Positions 8,339-18,118 of a stretch of DNA of 32,534 nt are shown piece after piece (position 1 is the first letter of the stretch; each line of letters opens with the position of its first letter). Below the pieces are notes generated by a model that saw only the letters and a list, made by a program, of their open reading frames with translations, had not been told where the DNA came from and ran no database searches. This DNA comes from Limisphaerales bacterium (GTDB lineage: Bacteria; Verrucomicrobiota; Verrucomicrobiia; Limisphaerales; UBA11358), in assembly GCA_025362675.1 (NCBI GenBank), contig JANYFN010000036.1:1-32534 (forward strand), in the 5' to 3' direction. The translations under genes and the position numbers were made by a program.

Positions 8339-8372
8339 AGAAGGAAGAAGGAAGGATGAGACAACCAGCGTT

Positions 8373-8449
8373 GGTAGGGCGTCGCTGCCGCGACGCTTGG
8401 CGTGAATCGCCGTTGGTGCGGGGAGGCGGTGCGGCAGCACCGCCCTACC
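8373..8449. repeat. Double-hairpin repeat with GGTAGGGC ends
   Basis: GGTAGGGC (8373-8380) is answered by GCCCTACC (8442-8449). Inside are two further hairpins, one at about 8379-8396 (GCGTCG ... CGACGC) and one at 8425-8444 (GGCGGTGC ... GCACCGCC). This paired-hairpin build is typical of REP-like mobile repeats. Confidence 0.65.
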
Positions 8450-8499
8450 CAGCACCAGCGGTGCGACATCTTTGTAGAAACAAAATGAAAACCGAATCC

Positions 8500-8622
8500 A
8501 GCTCCGTAGGAGCGACATATTCTTACACCGAAGGCGATGCCGCCCCGCCGGGGCTGAAAATGTTGGTTGGATTCGTTGCTACAACGATGCCGCGCCGCTG
8601 GCGCTTGGAAACCCAAGCCTGA
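8500..8622. repeat. Probable dispersed repeat containing GTAGGAGCGACAT
   Basis: The segment holds CCGTAGGAGCGACAT and CCCCGCCGGGGC. GTAGGAGC recurs in the palindrome at 20951-21040. I see no gene in 8339-8679; the whole gap is taken up by repeat-like sequence. Confidence 0.35.
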
Positions 8623-8679
8623 CAAAAAATCAGCACTGACCTAAACTTGAAACCGTAAACCAATTAAAGAATCGGGAAT

Positions 8680-9132
8680 ATGAAACAACTAAAACAACTG
8701 CTACTCCTATCCGTGCTCAGGGCGATTAACTTCCGCGCCGATGCCACGACCTATTTTGTGAACGTGAGCAATAGCGTTCCGCTCGCGCCCTACACCAACT
8801 GGCCCACCGCTGCCACGAACATTCAGAGCGTAATTGATGCCGACGGCGACGGCATGAATAACTGGCAAGAGTGGATCGCGGGCAGCATTCCCACCAACGC
8901 AGCCTCCGTGCTGATACTCAATCCGCCCACGAACGCCGTGACCGGCTTGCAAGTCAGTTGGCCAAGCGTGAACACGCGGATGTATTATATCCAACACAGC
9001 ACGAACCTGCTCGCCGCGCCCGCCTTCACCGCCATTCAAAGCAATCTTACCGGCGGCACAATCACCACCACCTTCACAGATACTTCGGCCACGAATGGCG
9101 GCCCGTATTTCTATCGCATCGGCGTGCAATAA
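8680..9132 (+). CDS. Short secreted protein, probable internally deleted beta-helix type
   Basis: The 150-residue product joins two parts. Residues 1-53 (export-like start, then TTYFVNVSNSVPLAPYTNW and TAATNIQSVIDA) look like the opening of long right-handed beta-helix proteins common in Verrucomicrobiota. Residues 54-150 (DGDGMNNWQEW ... YYIQHSTNLLA ... PYFYRIGVQ) look like the C-terminal domain with which such long secreted proteins end. The hundreds of residues usually between them are absent. I read this as a deletion remnant that kept its frame. Whether it is still made and exported is unknown; the signal region contains arginines and is weak. Confidence 0.55.
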   Translation: MKQLKQLLLLSVLRAINFRADATTYFVNVSNSVPLAPYTNWPTAATNIQSVIDADGDGMNNWQEWIAGSIPTNAASVLILNPPTNAVTGLQVSWPSVNTRMYYIQHSTNLLAAPAFTAIQSNLTGGTITTTFTDTSATNGGPYFYRIGVQ

Positions 9133-9138
9133 AATCGT

Positions 9139-10119
9139 ATGCAAGTAATCAAGCACCGCGCCAATCTTTTGGTGGCACTCTGGATCATGGCCCGCCAGAT
9201 TTGTTTCGCCAGTGCAAACATTTTTTACCTGAACGCCTGCGGCAGCATCCGTATCGCGGTCGCCGGTCGCACCGCCAACCAGCGGCGGCTCCTGGCAAAA
9301 CGAGTTTGGATCCCGCTGGTGATCCTCGTGCAATTAGGCGGCGTGTCCGCAACGGTTCGAGCGGATGAAACGTTGTCGGTGCTCAAAGTGGGTGCGGAGG
9401 TTTACACGAATGTCACGGTCACTGCAGTCACGCTGACGGATCTTTTCTTCACCTATGACCGGGGCATGGCCAACGTGAAGTTGAAGAACCTTGAGCCCGC
9501 GCTGCAAAGTCATTTCAAGTATGATGCCGCCAAGGCGAAGGGCGTGGAGGAGAAGCAAAAGGGGGTCAACCTGCAAAACGCGCTGCCCGCCACGATTGAT
9601 CGCGCCAATGCGAAGTCAGTGATGGAGGATGCGATTGCGCGGGTGAAGGCCATTGTGAATCAGCCCGTGCGGCAACTGGGGCGGGCGTCGGATATGAATG
9701 TCGCGTCGTATGGTCCCGCGTGGTTTCATGCGGGTGCCGCCAAGCCCAACTTCAATACCGTGGATATCCGAGCCACGCAAGATCTCCAGTATGGCTTGCA
9801 CCCCTACGTCACGTCCGACCTGAATCCCGGCGTGGTTTTCATCGGCTCGGAGATTGAGTTTAATCCGGCCACAAAATATTTTTACACGGATCGCACCCTG
9901 CCGAAACAAAAGCTAACGGAAGCGGCGATGTTAGAAATCAACCGGCTTTACCGCATCATCGGAAGTTGCGAGCAACAATTGAAAGATGCGCAAAACGCGG
10001 GCACACCGTTGACGAATTTATTCCGGGTAATTACTGCGCACACGCCAGCGATCTTGGGGCTGGTGGTTTTATTATTTTTGACGTTATTAATTCTGCGTCA
10101 AAAGCGAGCGGCGCTTTAA
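9139..10119 (+). CDS. Exported protein of unknown function, C-terminal membrane anchor
   Basis: The 326-residue frame contains a signal-like segment about residues 56-75 ([22 protein letters not shown]), then [19 protein letters not shown] and [20 protein letters not shown], a pattern I associate with Verrucomicrobia-type exported proteins of unknown role. A membrane helix near the C-terminus (about 302-320, [15 protein letters not shown]) is followed by RQKRAAL, so the protein probably sits in the inner membrane facing the periplasm. The first 50 residues look unlike coding sequence and no ribosome site precedes 9139, so the true start is probably further in, near 9290-9320. Its TAA stop overlaps the stop of the convergent gene. 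Confidence 0.6.
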   Translation: MQVIKHRANLLVALWIMARQICFASANIFYLNACGSIRIAVAGRTANQRRLLAKRVWIPLVILVQLGGVSATVRADETLSVLKVGAEVYTNVTVTAVTLTDLFFTYDRGMANVKLKNLEPALQSHFKYDAAKAKGVEEKQKGVNLQNALPATIDRANAKSVMEDAIARVKAIVNQPVRQLGRASDMNVASYGPAWFHAGAAKPNFNTVDIRATQDLQYGLHPYVTSDLNPGVVFIGSEIEFNPATKYFYTDRTLPKQKLTEAAMLEINRLYRIIGSCEQQLKDAQNAGTPLTNLFRVITAHTPAILGLVVLLFLTLLILRQKRAAL

Positions 10120-11681
10120 TTCCCCGTCTTCAATTCCACCACGTCATGCGGCGCAGCTTCGCGCTGGCCGGCGGGGCTGACGCGGATATACCGCGCCTTC
10201 GCCCGGAGCGATTGCAGATCTTTCGCGCCCAGATAACCCATGCCGCTCTGGATGCCGCCGATGAGTTGCGCGAGCACGCGATCCACCGGGCCGCACGCTT
10301 CCTTGAGCGCCTCGATGCCTTCCGCCGCGACCTTGCGCGTGGTGTCGGATTTTTCGTGGCCGTAACGCGCCGCGCTGCCGGACTTCATCGCCGCGAGACT
10401 GCCCATGCCGCGATAATGCTTATACATCTTGCCGCTGATCTCGACGACCTCGCCGGGCGCTTCCGTGCAACCGGCAAAAATTCCGCCGCAAATCACGCCG
10501 TGCGCGAGCGTCAACGCTTTTACGATGTCGCCGGATTTTGTAATACCACCGTCAGCGAGGATGGAAACTTTTTTCTTCGCCGCCGCGCGCGAGCAAACGT
10601 AGAGTGCCGTCATCTGCGGAATCCCCACGCCCGCCACGATGCGCGTGGTGCAAATGGAACCCGGCCCCTGCCCTACTTTGATGACGTTTGCGCCGCAGTC
10701 GGCAAGAAAATCCACGCCCGCCGCGCTCGTCACATTGCCTGCGATGATCGGCAATTTCGGAAACGCATCGCGCAGAACTTTCACCGTATCGCCCACGCCC
10801 GCGCTGTGTCCGTGCGCGGTCGAGACAGCCACACAATCCACGCCGCGTTCCACGAGTCCGCTGACGTGTTCGAGAATTCTTTTTTTGTCCAGTTCGCCAA
10901 ACGCATTGCGCGTCGCGCTCACCGCCGCGCCGCAGACGAGGCGAAAATGCGAATCGCGCGCGGGCTTGAACTGCGCCTTGCGTTCCTGCGTGATGCGCTC
11001 CACGTCGCTCATCGTGATGAGTCCCAGCATGTGGTCGTCTTCGTCCACGACGAGCAGCTTGTGAATGCCGAGATGTTCCGTGAAAAATTTATCCGCGCGC
11101 GCAATCGGGTCTTTGCCGAGCTCCTTCTTCGTGATGGTGTGAACCTGCTTGCGCGGCGTGAGCGCATCGGAAACTTTTTTCGTCGCGTAACGCGGCTTGA
11201 CGACGTGACCCGAAAGCAGCCCGACCAATTTGCCTTTGTTATCCACCACGGGAAACGTGCTGAAGCCGAATTTTCTCTCCTCGATGAGCGCGAGCACATC
11301 GCCGATGAGCTGGTCGGGCGCGACTTGAATCGGTTCCTGGATAAGGCCGTTGACGTGGTTCTTCACGCGGCTGACTTCAGACAACTGCTGCCGCTCGGTC
11401 ATGTTGTAGTGGATCAAACCCAGGCCACCGTTGAGCGCCATCGCGATGGCCATGCGCGCTTCCGTGACCGTGTCCATGTCGGCGGAGACGGCGGGGATGT
11501 TCAGTTGCAAACTCTCGGCGAGCTGCGTATCGAGCTGCGTGTTACGCGGGAGGATGTCCGAGTAAAGCGTCGCCAGCGTGATATCGTCGTAGGTCAGGCC
11601 GACCTTGCTGTTCGCGGGGAAAAAAGCATCCGCCGTCTGGTAAAAAGTATCGTCGAGAGTGGAATTGCGCGTTGCTGCCAT
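10116..11681 (-). CDS. guaB: Inosine-5'-monophosphate dehydrogenase
   Basis: The 521-residue protein oxidises IMP to XMP with NAD, the committing step of GMP synthesis. The active loop [18 protein letters not shown] holds the catalytic cysteine near residue 344. Two CBS domains lie at roughly 110-230 ([16 protein letters not shown] and [20 protein letters not shown]). The phosphate-site [12 protein letters not shown] and the flap GSAARYG are present. Two departures: the usual D(T/S)AHGHS reads STAHGHS, so the conserved aspartate is serine, and the flap proline before EG is alanine. ATG 11681 is chosen because homology begins there; the frame is open further upstream without supporting signals. 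Confidence 0.9.
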   Translation of the reverse strand: MAATRNSTLDDTFYQTADAFFPANSKVGLTYDDITLATLYSDILPRNTQLDTQLAESLQLNIPAVSADMDTVTEARMAIAMALNGGLGLIHYNMTERQQLSEVSRVKNHVNGLIQEPIQVAPDQLIGDVLALIEERKFGFSTFPVVDNKGKLVGLLSGHVVKPRYATKKVSDALTPRKQVHTITKKELGKDPIARADKFFTEHLGIHKLLVVDEDDHMLGLITMSDVERITQERKAQFKPARDSHFRLVCGAAVSATRNAFGELDKKRILEHVSGLVERGVDCVAVSTAHGHSAGVGDTVKVLRDAFPKLPIIAGNVTSAAGVDFLADCGANVIKVGQGPGSICTTRIVAGVGIPQMTALYVCSRAAAKKKVSILADGGITKSGDIVKALTLAHGVICGGIFAGCTEAPGEVVEISGKMYKHYRGMGSLAAMKSGSAARYGHEKSDTTRKVAAEGIEALKEACGPVDRVLAQLIGGIQSGMGYLGAKDLQSLRAKARYIRVSPAGQREAAPHDVVELKTGN

Positions 11682-11869
11682 GTCAGAAAATGCCGATTGC
11701 ACGCCGCACTTGGCAAGAAAAAATTTGGCGGCAGATTTAATTGTGCGCCGCCCGACGCTGCCAGTGAATGGTGGAAATTCTTGCGCTGCGAGAATCGCGC
11801 CCGCGCAGCAGTGGGCGGAACTGGTGGGCGCAACCATTCAGGACCAATCACTTTCCGCATTCTAGAAAT

Positions 11870-12823
11870 TCATCGGGTGCAAAGCCAACTCGTGACGGAA
11901 GTAATGTGGTCTTCGTCCGTAAGATTCGCAGCGTTTTCGAAAATTCCTTGCTGAAGCATATCCCAAATTTCTCCGGCCATTTTGACCTCAATGGCTGCGC
12001 CGATGAAGAATGTGTGCGGTTTGAGTTTTTGCTTGGCGAACGCATCGTGGATCCGATTCAAGGCAGAGCGGGCAGTTTTCCAATGTTCATCCGCGCCAGC
12101 GGGATCAATGCCGCCTTTGAGTTCGCCGAGTGCAATATAAGCAGACGGAGTATTGATAATTTCGCGGTTCATTTCGGTGAATGAACAATTGAACAACGAC
12201 AAGTCCACGTTGTTCTTCACCAGTGGCACGGTCACGTTGTAGAGAAGTGTTCTCGGTCCTTTTGCCGTGGACCAAGAGAGGCCGCGAAGCGACAATTCAA
12301 CGTCCGTATCATCGTCTGGCAGTGCCACCCAAGCTTTTGTGTCCGCATGAAGCCAATGGCATTTTTTGCCAGCCAATTTCAGACAGGCGAGAATGGCGCG
12401 CGTGAGTTTCTTCTGTGCCATGAAGCCACCGACATTCCGCATTGAACCGCCAAGTGTATCACCACGCGTTAGCAAGAATCGGAAAACCAGTTCCTCGACG
12501 AAATTTGCACCGGCAGGTTCGAGGAAATTTTTGATGAGGCCGCTCACCGCTTCGCGCTTATCGGAAGCCTCCAAATGATTCGTGGCCTTGTCTGACACCC
12601 CTGCTGCTGTAAGCAAACCTGACTGAATTTCTGTAATCTTCAGCAAGTCAGCCGGAGTCTTAGCTTTGCTGGCGGCAGCTTTCAACGCTCTGGCCTGGGC
12701 AACAAATGGAGTTGCCCGACGGTTCTTTTCCAGTGCAAGCGCAACGAAGCCGGCACGCACGGCTTCGTAAGTTGTTTCAAGGCTTTTGCTGGATTTGAGA
12801 TGTTGTTGATATGGTTTTGGCAT
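11870..12823 (-). CDS. Type II restriction endonuclease, AvaI/BsoBI family
   Basis: The 317-residue protein carries [16 protein letters not shown], which matches the active-site stretch of BsoBI as I recall it (E240, K242, H253). Here these are E234, K236 and H247, and D207 in NNVDLSLF lies at the place of BsoBI D212. AvaI and BsoBI are of about the same length (315-323 residues) and cut CYCGRG after the first C. The same specificity is therefore likely here, though not proven. The start ATG 12823 lies two bases behind the methylase stop, so translation is probably coupled; a GTG at 12853 would overlap. Base composition is visibly more AT-rich than the flanks, in keeping with transfer. Confidence 0.88.
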   Translation of the reverse strand: MPKPYQQHLKSSKSLETTYEAVRAGFVALALEKNRRATPFVAQARALKAAASKAKTPADLLKITEIQSGLLTAAGVSDKATNHLEASDKREAVSGLIKNFLEPAGANFVEELVFRFLLTRGDTLGGSMRNVGGFMAQKKLTRAILACLKLAGKKCHWLHADTKAWVALPDDDTDVELSLRGLSWSTAKGPRTLLYNVTVPLVKNNVDLSLFNCSFTEMNREIINTPSAYIALGELKGGIDPAGADEHWKTARSALNRIHDAFAKQKLKPHTFFIGAAIEVKMAGEIWDMLQQGIFENAANLTDEDHITSVTSWLCTR

Positions 12824-12825
12824 AG

Positions 12826-14469
12826 CTAAATTTTTCGCCAGAGATAAACGCACTTGCGCAAAGCATCCCGACCATGCGCGCCCATCTGTTGACTGCTGTT
12901 TCCTTTTCCATTCGGGAGGACGAGAATTTGTTCGACCTCGAAGCCGAGCTGTTCAGCGATTTCCGAGAGAATGATGTCCACCGAAATACTTGCTCCCGCA
13001 TATCGGACATTGTCGTTCACCATGATAAGTGGGGCTCCGCTCTTTAGCACACGCGCAGACTCGAAAATGACACAGGCCATCTCGTAAAAATAACCGCGCA
13101 CCATCCGAGGAATCCCGTCGTTGTTAAGGAGATCGAGTTCTTTTTGGGCGTCCAAGTAGGCAAGAATTCTTTGCAGCAACGGCTGATTGTCAGCAGCAGC
13201 AACGGCTGACTTCCATTTGGGGTTTAGAGCAAGCAAGTCTTTGGCTCGGTTTTCAACAGTGCAGCTCAACATTTCCTGCCGGAGTTTTACCAAACCATCT
13301 TCGCTGACGCCAAGGAGCGCGAGTTCAAGCGCGTAGGTGCGCGTGTAGTCATAGCGATTGCAGTAGGGCGGAGAAGTAATCAGGCTGTCGTATGATTTAG
13401 CTTTGAGTTGTGGCAAAATGTCGAGACACGACCCACCGTGCAGTTTGACTTCTGCCTTCGCACGAACTTTGGCAAATAAATCGTCGGGAAGTTCTCCAGA
13501 TCGCAAGTCGTCAACCATCTGGTGCAGTTTATCTGTGATAGCTTTGTCAAAAGTGAGAATCTCGCCTTTGTTGAAAACTTTTTTCCCTTGGCGCCTGCCT
13601 GAACGATAGTCCCAGCGCAAATACTGGCCGTCCTTCCGCGTGTAGCTGATGTTCTCAAGAATACAAAGCAGTGCGAAAAGCAAAACCGCCTGCACCCGGT
13701 TGCCTTCTTGTTCTGATGCCGCAAGGAATCGCCCCATCGCGTCTAACGTCTCTGCCGGATATGCGCCACGGGTGATTCTCAATTCGTTGATTGGCTTTGT
13801 AGTTTTGCTTTTTCGCCACGGACGTTCGTCTCTCCAAAAAGCCAGTCGTTTGACATCTGCGTCTGTCAATTCCAAATCAATGAGTTGCTTTGTTGTTATG
13901 AGGGTTCGGCCGATTGGCAAAAGTTCAATGCCCTCTGATTTCATGCCAACTCCACCCGCTGCAAACATAGCCGTGCCGCTTCCGGCAAATGGATCAAGCA
14001 AAATGCCCTTTGTTATCCGATACTTGCTTAACAAATGCTCAATCAGACCGGCAGAGAATGCTTCTTTGTATTTGAACCAACGATAAACGGCTCTTCCCTT
14101 GTTGGCTTGAAAACTAACCAGCGCTCGCGTCAAAGAATTATCAACACACAATTTGTCAGCCCAACGCGTTTCGGCTTCTGAATTTAATCTTTCGATATGG
14201 CCAAGAGCTTCTGATGTTTCAGGTGAAGATGCTTCATCAACATCTGGAGGTTCAATGACAACGACCAGCGGCGGGTCAGCATCTAGCACGGCGGTAAATT
14301 CTGTGCGGTAAGGAATGGCATCTTCGTGGAGCGAGCCGTTTGTTCCATTTGAATGTTTGCCGTTCGTAGATTGAAAATCAGGCTTAGCTTTTTTCTTTCG
14401 AGCTAAGGAATAAATTGCGGGTTTGTTGCGCACCTTTTTCTGTGGTGTCTTTTGTTTGGCGCGTTTCAT
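12826..14469 (-). CDS. DNA methyltransferase partner of the AvaI/BsoBI-type enzyme
   Basis: The 547-residue protein has the SAM-binding motif [17 protein letters not shown] (FxGxG type, residues about 157-172) and the catalytic motif [11 protein letters not shown] (about 365-375). SPPY is the form typical of N4-cytosine methylases and of some N6-adenine ones. The SAM motif precedes SPPY by about 200 residues, leaving room for the target-recognition part between them (alpha-like order). The first 70 residues are lysine-rich and probably disordered. ATG 14469 is chosen because [13 protein letters not shown] looks like a real N-terminus; the frame stays open to 14637 without coding character. 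It should protect CYCGRG sites from the endonuclease, whose gene follows at once. Confidence 0.88.
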   Translation of the reverse strand: MKRAKQKTPQKKVRNKPAIYSLARKKKAKPDFQSTNGKHSNGTNGSLHEDAIPYRTEFTAVLDADPPLVVVIEPPDVDEASSPETSEALGHIERLNSEAETRWADKLCVDNSLTRALVSFQANKGRAVYRWFKYKEAFSAGLIEHLLSKYRITKGILLDPFAGSGTAMFAAGGVGMKSEGIELLPIGRTLITTKQLIDLELTDADVKRLAFWRDERPWRKSKTTKPINELRITRGAYPAETLDAMGRFLAASEQEGNRVQAVLLFALLCILENISYTRKDGQYLRWDYRSGRRQGKKVFNKGEILTFDKAITDKLHQMVDDLRSGELPDDLFAKVRAKAEVKLHGGSCLDILPQLKAKSYDSLITSPPYCNRYDYTRTYALELALLGVSEDGLVKLRQEMLSCTVENRAKDLLALNPKWKSAVAAADNQPLLQRILAYLDAQKELDLLNNDGIPRMVRGYFYEMACVIFESARVLKSGAPLIMVNDNVRYAGASISVDIILSEIAEQLGFEVEQILVLPNGKGNSSQQMGAHGRDALRKCVYLWRKI

Positions 14470-14647
14470 CTGCTGTTTTAATACCAAATCAAATTGCACA
14501 ACGCTAGACAGCTTCTGTCCAGATTCTGACGGCCAGCAGCACACGGCTGTGAATGTGCGGGCTGTCGGCCAAAATTCACCATAGCAGACAACCGGTGATG
14601 GGAAAGTGGTTATCGTTTCTGAGCCAATTAAAATCACGCCGGGCCAG

Positions 14648-15475
14648 TCATTTTTTCTTTTTCAAAAACACTGCGGCGATTCCACTCAATAGCAGCGACG
14701 CACCGAGCATACAGATGATTGCCGCACCGGTGGGCAGATCAAACCGGTAGGCCGCATACAATCCCAGCACGCCCGCGCCGGTGGCGATGAGCCAACCCAA
14801 CGCGAGCAGCGCGGCGATGCGGTTCACCAGCAGATTCGCGCACACCGCCGGCACGATGAGATACGAGAACACCAGCAGCACGCCGCCGATCTGCACAAAA
14901 CTTGTGACCACCAAACCGAAGAGCGAGTAAAACAAAAAATCCCACCAGCGCACGGCCAAACCTTCCGCCTCGGCGCGTTCCGGCTCGAAGGAGATCATCA
15001 TGAATTTTTTGCGGAAAATAAAATGCACGATGCCGATGACGAGATAGATTCCGAAGGTCTTCAGCACTTCATGCGGACTGACGAGCAGCACGTCGCCGAT
15101 GAGCGTGCGGCGCAATTGCTCGTTGCCCTCCGCCGTGCGGCTCAACAATAAAATTCCCGCCGCCGCCGCGACGACATAGATGATCCCGATCAGCGCTTCC
15201 TGCGGCACGCGCGAATGATTCCGCATCCGCGTCAGCGCAAAGATCGCCGCGCCGATGAGCGTGAAGCCGAACGACCAGAGATATGTTTGCGTGTCCGCCG
15301 CGTCGTGCCCGAGCAGCAAGCTCACGCACGCACCGAGCGACGCCACTTGCGCGAGCGCGAGATCCACGAAAATCACTTCGCGCCGCACAATGTGCAGGCC
15401 GAGATAGACGAGAATTCCCGGCAACAACAGGCACGCAATGAGCGGCCATTTCATAACAGTAATGATTTCAGACAT
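14648..15475 (-). CDS. Metal ABC transporter permease (ZnuB/MntB type, ABC-3 family)
   Basis: The 275-residue protein has about eight hydrophobic helices and the family markers RREVIFVDLALAQVASLG near the N-terminus and IGGVLLVFSYLIVPA in the second half. It forms the membrane channel for Zn2+, Mn2+ or Fe2+ import, with a periplasmic binding protein and a cytoplasmic ATPase. The binding protein is encoded next (15608-16519), but no ATPase gene is in the window. ATG 15475 is chosen; ATG 15454 is possible. The gap to the binding protein holds a palindromic repeat. Confidence 0.9.
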   Translation of the reverse strand: MSEIITVMKWPLIACLLLPGILVYLGLHIVRREVIFVDLALAQVASLGACVSLLLGHDAADTQTYLWSFGFTLIGAAIFALTRMRNHSRVPQEALIGIIYVVAAAAGILLLSRTAEGNEQLRRTLIGDVLLVSPHEVLKTFGIYLVIGIVHFIFRKKFMMISFEPERAEAEGLAVRWWDFLFYSLFGLVVTSFVQIGGVLLVFSYLIVPAVCANLLVNRIAALLALGWLIATGAGVLGLYAAYRFDLPTGAAIICMLGASLLLSGIAAVFLKKKK

Positions 15476-15521
15476 AAAATATTTTTTAGAAAATTCCGGG
15501 ATTCCAGGTTTTGCCACGCGT

Positions 15522-15582
15522 CCCCCTCATCCGCCCTTCGGGCACCTTCTCCCCCACGGGGGAGAAGGACGGGATGAGGGGG
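15522..15582. repeat. 61-bp palindromic element inside the metal-transport cluster
   Basis: CCCCCTCATCC (15522-15532) is matched by GGATGAGGGGG (15572-15582), and CCTTCTCCCCC by GGGGGAGAAGG inside. It is a close relative of the copies at 181-306. It sits between binding-protein and permease genes, where an ATPase gene often lies in related operons. Confidence 0.8.
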
Positions 15583-15607
15583 CGCGTTTAACAACAATCG
15601 GCGCACT

Positions 15608-16519
15608 TTATTTCTTTTCCGCCAACGCCGCCGCCAGCGCCTTCACCAGATAATCTTCCAGTTCGAGGTAGCCGCCCTCCGTGCCTTTCAATCCGCCGGG
15701 GAATTGCGTCACGGGCACGACAGTTGCGCCCGCTTCACGCGCCACGGTGTCGGCGGTGCGGCGGTTCAGATAAACATCCACGATGATGACGTGCGCGTTT
15801 TCCTCCTTCATTTTCAAGATGACTTCCGCGAGATGTGATGGCGTCGGCGGAATGCCCGGCTTCGGTTCCAAAAACAATTCGATCTTCAAGCCGAAGTCGC
15901 GCGCGAAGTAGGGCCACGAATCATGATACGCCACGAGACTGCGGCCTTTGAACGGCGCGAGCGCTTGCTGCCATTCCGCCATTTTTGCGGCGAGAGCGGT
16001 GGTGAAGGTTTTCAGATTCGCGCGATACGTTTCCGCGTTCGCCGGATCATTTTGCGCCAAGCCGTCGGTGATGGTTTGCGCGATGATCCTGCCGTTCACC
16101 GGGCTGATGGCGAAATGCGGATTGCCCGCCGCATGAATGTCGCCGCGCGAACGATCCAGCGTCGCGGGCACGTCAAGCAGCGGCAGTCCTTTCGCGCAAC
16201 TGATGTGGCCGGGCGCTCCGGCGACAATTTTTTCGTTGCGCGACTGATCCAGCAGCGCAGGCAGCCAGCCAATTTCCAATTCCGCCCCGCCCTCGATGAC
16301 GACATCCGCGTGATTCAATTTCAAGATGAAGCTAGGTTTGGCATCCACAAAATGCGGGTCCTCCGTGGGCTTCGCCAACGTGGTGAGCGTGATTTTGTCA
16401 CCGCCAATTTCCTTGGCAATCGCCGCGAGATCGGAGGTCGTGGCGACGACATTGAGTTTGGCTTGCGCGCTGGCCGCGAAAAAGAGCGAGGCAAGAATAC
16501 TAAGAATTTTGTTTTTCAT
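15608..16519 (-). CDS. Metal ABC transporter substrate-binding protein (ZnuA/TroA type)
   Basis: This 303-residue periplasmic protein has a signal peptide (MKNKILSILASLFFAASAQA). The cluster A-I binding-protein motifs are LNVVATTSDLAAIAKEIGG at the start, EDPHFVD (53-59), GNPHFAISP (132-140) and VAYHDSWPYF (196-205). The histidines H56, H135 and H199 are the probable metal ligands. The His-rich loop of many ZnuA proteins is missing, so zinc versus manganese cannot be decided. It captures the ion for the permease at 14648-15475; the porin upstream on the same strand ends 32 bases before its start. Confidence 0.9.
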   Translation of the reverse strand: MKNKILSILASLFFAASAQAKLNVVATTSDLAAIAKEIGGDKITLTTLAKPTEDPHFVDAKPSFILKLNHADVVIEGGAELEIGWLPALLDQSRNEKIVAGAPGHISCAKGLPLLDVPATLDRSRGDIHAAGNPHFAISPVNGRIIAQTITDGLAQNDPANAETYRANLKTFTTALAAKMAEWQQALAPFKGRSLVAYHDSWPYFARDFGLKIELFLEPKPGIPPTPSHLAEVILKMKEENAHVIIVDVYLNRRTADTVAREAGATVVPVTQFPGGLKGTEGGYLELEDYLVKALAAALAEKK

Positions 16520-16551
16520 AATCTGTGTTTTATCTGTTGGTGATCTGTGGC

Positions 16552-18024
16552 TTAAAACTTATGCGCTCCGTGCGCCCCGAGGAGAAATTCCAACTGCAAC
16601 CAAATGGAATGTTGGCTGCCGAAGTGTTCGCCTTGATCGTAATTATATTGCAAACGGATCTTGGAAAATTCGCTGGGATAAAACGTCAGCACCGGCGAGA
16701 GGCGCGTGCGTTCGCCGCGAAATTCATCCGACGCATCGAACGCGCCGTGATTGCCGTTCGCGTATTCACCGCGCAGGCCGACGACCCAGCGCGGCTTAAA
16801 GCCCCACAGCACTTGCGAATACACGCCCCAATCACGCAACGTCTCGGCAGGCAACGGCGTCGCGGCGGTGGCGTCCGCGCCGGCCTCGTAAACTTCGTAG
16901 AGCGCCTCGGTCTGCCACGAGACGAACGGGAAACCTTCGCCCGCGTTGGCGGCTTTCCATTTCCAATACAGGTCCGCGCCGTAAATTTGCGTGCCAGTAT
17001 TTGCGCCGGTGTCGTTTGGCCCGAACGCGGCGGACACGCCGGCCACGAGCGTTTGCTGGTCGGTCAATTCAAACGAGGACGCGAGGCGCGGCGTGAAAAC
17101 TAAATCCTGCGGGCCGCGCAAGCCGCGATCAATCGTGGCGCGACCGTGAAAACGATTCACGCCGAGCGCATCGGCATCGCCGACATTTCGAAAGCCAAAC
17201 GTCGTGGAGCCTTGACCGTCGAACACGCCGAGAAAAAATTCCGTGTAAAACGGCAGCGGCAACAGCCACGAACCTTGCGCGCCGACGTTCCGCAAACCGT
17301 CCGGGCCAAACGCGCGATTCAAAATGATCGGTGCATCCACGAAGGACCAGGTGTGCGGATGCTGCGCGTTCTGCCGACCGAACGCGGCGAAGAATTGTCC
17401 GGCCTTCACTTGCAAGTTCGCGGGCAGTGAAGTGGATTGCGCATACGCTTCTTCGAGTTCGATTTCCGTCCCGTTATTTTTGTCGAGCTTGAGCACGATG
17501 TTCGCGAAGCCTTTGAAATAGGGGTCAACGGCACCATCGAGCGCGATCTCGGCATTGCGCAACGAGAAACCGTTTTTCTGCGGGTCATGGTCACCAAGTT
17601 GCAACTGTGCCGACGGATCGGAAGCGGTCGAACCGCCCGCGACCATCATCGTATCAAAGCTCATGTTCATGTAAGCCGAGCCTGCGCGGGCCACGGTGAT
17701 CGGTGCGGCCGGCGTCCACGTTTTTGCCAAGGCCGATGGCGGCTCATTCGTCATCGTCGTGGCCAGTTCCGCCGCAAGTTGAGTTTCCAGTTTTTTCTTT
17801 TCCGCCTCCGCTGACTGCTGCCTCGCCATCTCGCCAAGTTTTTGAGTAAGCGCAGAAATCTGCGCCGCCTGCTCGCGCTGCACGCGCTCAAAATTTTCCT
17901 GCATCTGCGACAACTGCTTTTGCAATTGCTCCACTTGATTGGTTTCCTGCGCGCGGACGCTCGTTGCGCCCGCTGTCAACGCCAGAACCAAAACCGCCAA
18001 ACCAACTTTTTGAAAAATCTTCAT
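16552..18024 (-). CDS. Outer-membrane porin, OprO/OprP-like, with N-terminal coiled coil
   Basis: The 490-residue protein has a signal peptide (MKIFQKVGLAVLVLALTAGATSVRAQ), a coiled coil at about residues 28-90 rich in Q, E, L and K, and then alternating beta-strand sequence to a terminal phenylalanine, the mark of outer-membrane barrels. The body resembles phosphate-selective-type porins. ATG 18024 has AAGGA upstream at good distance. Its place directly before the metal-binding-protein gene suggests that it lets metal ions or metal complexes through the outer membrane; the substrate is inferred only. A hairpin with a UUCG loop lies in its leader. Confidence 0.82.
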   Translation of the reverse strand: MKIFQKVGLAVLVLALTAGATSVRAQETNQVEQLQKQLSQMQENFERVQREQAAQISALTQKLGEMARQQSAEAEKKKLETQLAAELATTMTNEPPSALAKTWTPAAPITVARAGSAYMNMSFDTMMVAGGSTASDPSAQLQLGDHDPQKNGFSLRNAEIALDGAVDPYFKGFANIVLKLDKNNGTEIELEEAYAQSTSLPANLQVKAGQFFAAFGRQNAQHPHTWSFVDAPIILNRAFGPDGLRNVGAQGSWLLPLPFYTEFFLGVFDGQGSTTFGFRNVGDADALGVNRFHGRATIDRGLRGPQDLVFTPRLASSFELTDQQTLVAGVSAAFGPNDTGANTGTQIYGADLYWKWKAANAGEGFPFVSWQTEALYEVYEAGADATAATPLPAETLRDWGVYSQVLWGFKPRWVVGLRGEYANGNHGAFDASDEFRGERTRLSPVLTFYPSEFSKIRLQYNYDQGEHFGSQHSIWLQLEFLLGAHGAHKF

Positions 18025-18089
18025 ACAATCCTTTCCAAGCATCCGCACACGCGGACGCAAACATTAATCTAAGTTTAACCAACGAAAGA

Positions 18090-18109
18090 CCGGCCTGCGA
18101 ACAGGTCGG
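18090..18109 (-). terminator. Hairpin with UUCG loop before the porin gene
   Basis: On the - strand CCGACCTG-TTCG-CAGGCCGG forms an eight-pair stem with one mismatch and a very stable UUCG tetraloop, followed by TCTTTCGTT. It could end or attenuate transcription between the small His/Cys protein and the porin. Confidence 0.4.
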
Positions 18110-18118
18110 CGAACTCAA

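Noticed and set aside
11682-11837. Upstream extension of IMP dehydrogenase by 52 codons
   Set aside because: The family begins close to residue 1 of the shorter form and the extension has a random look.
9966-11954. Long + strand open frame opposite guaB
   Set aside because: It is the GC-rich complement of guaB, with arginine- and histidine-heavy composition and no known motif.
14470-14637. Upstream extension of the methylase by 56 codons
   Set aside because: The extra residues lack the character of the rest and no ribosome site precedes 14637; the Lys-rich start at 14469 is more natural.
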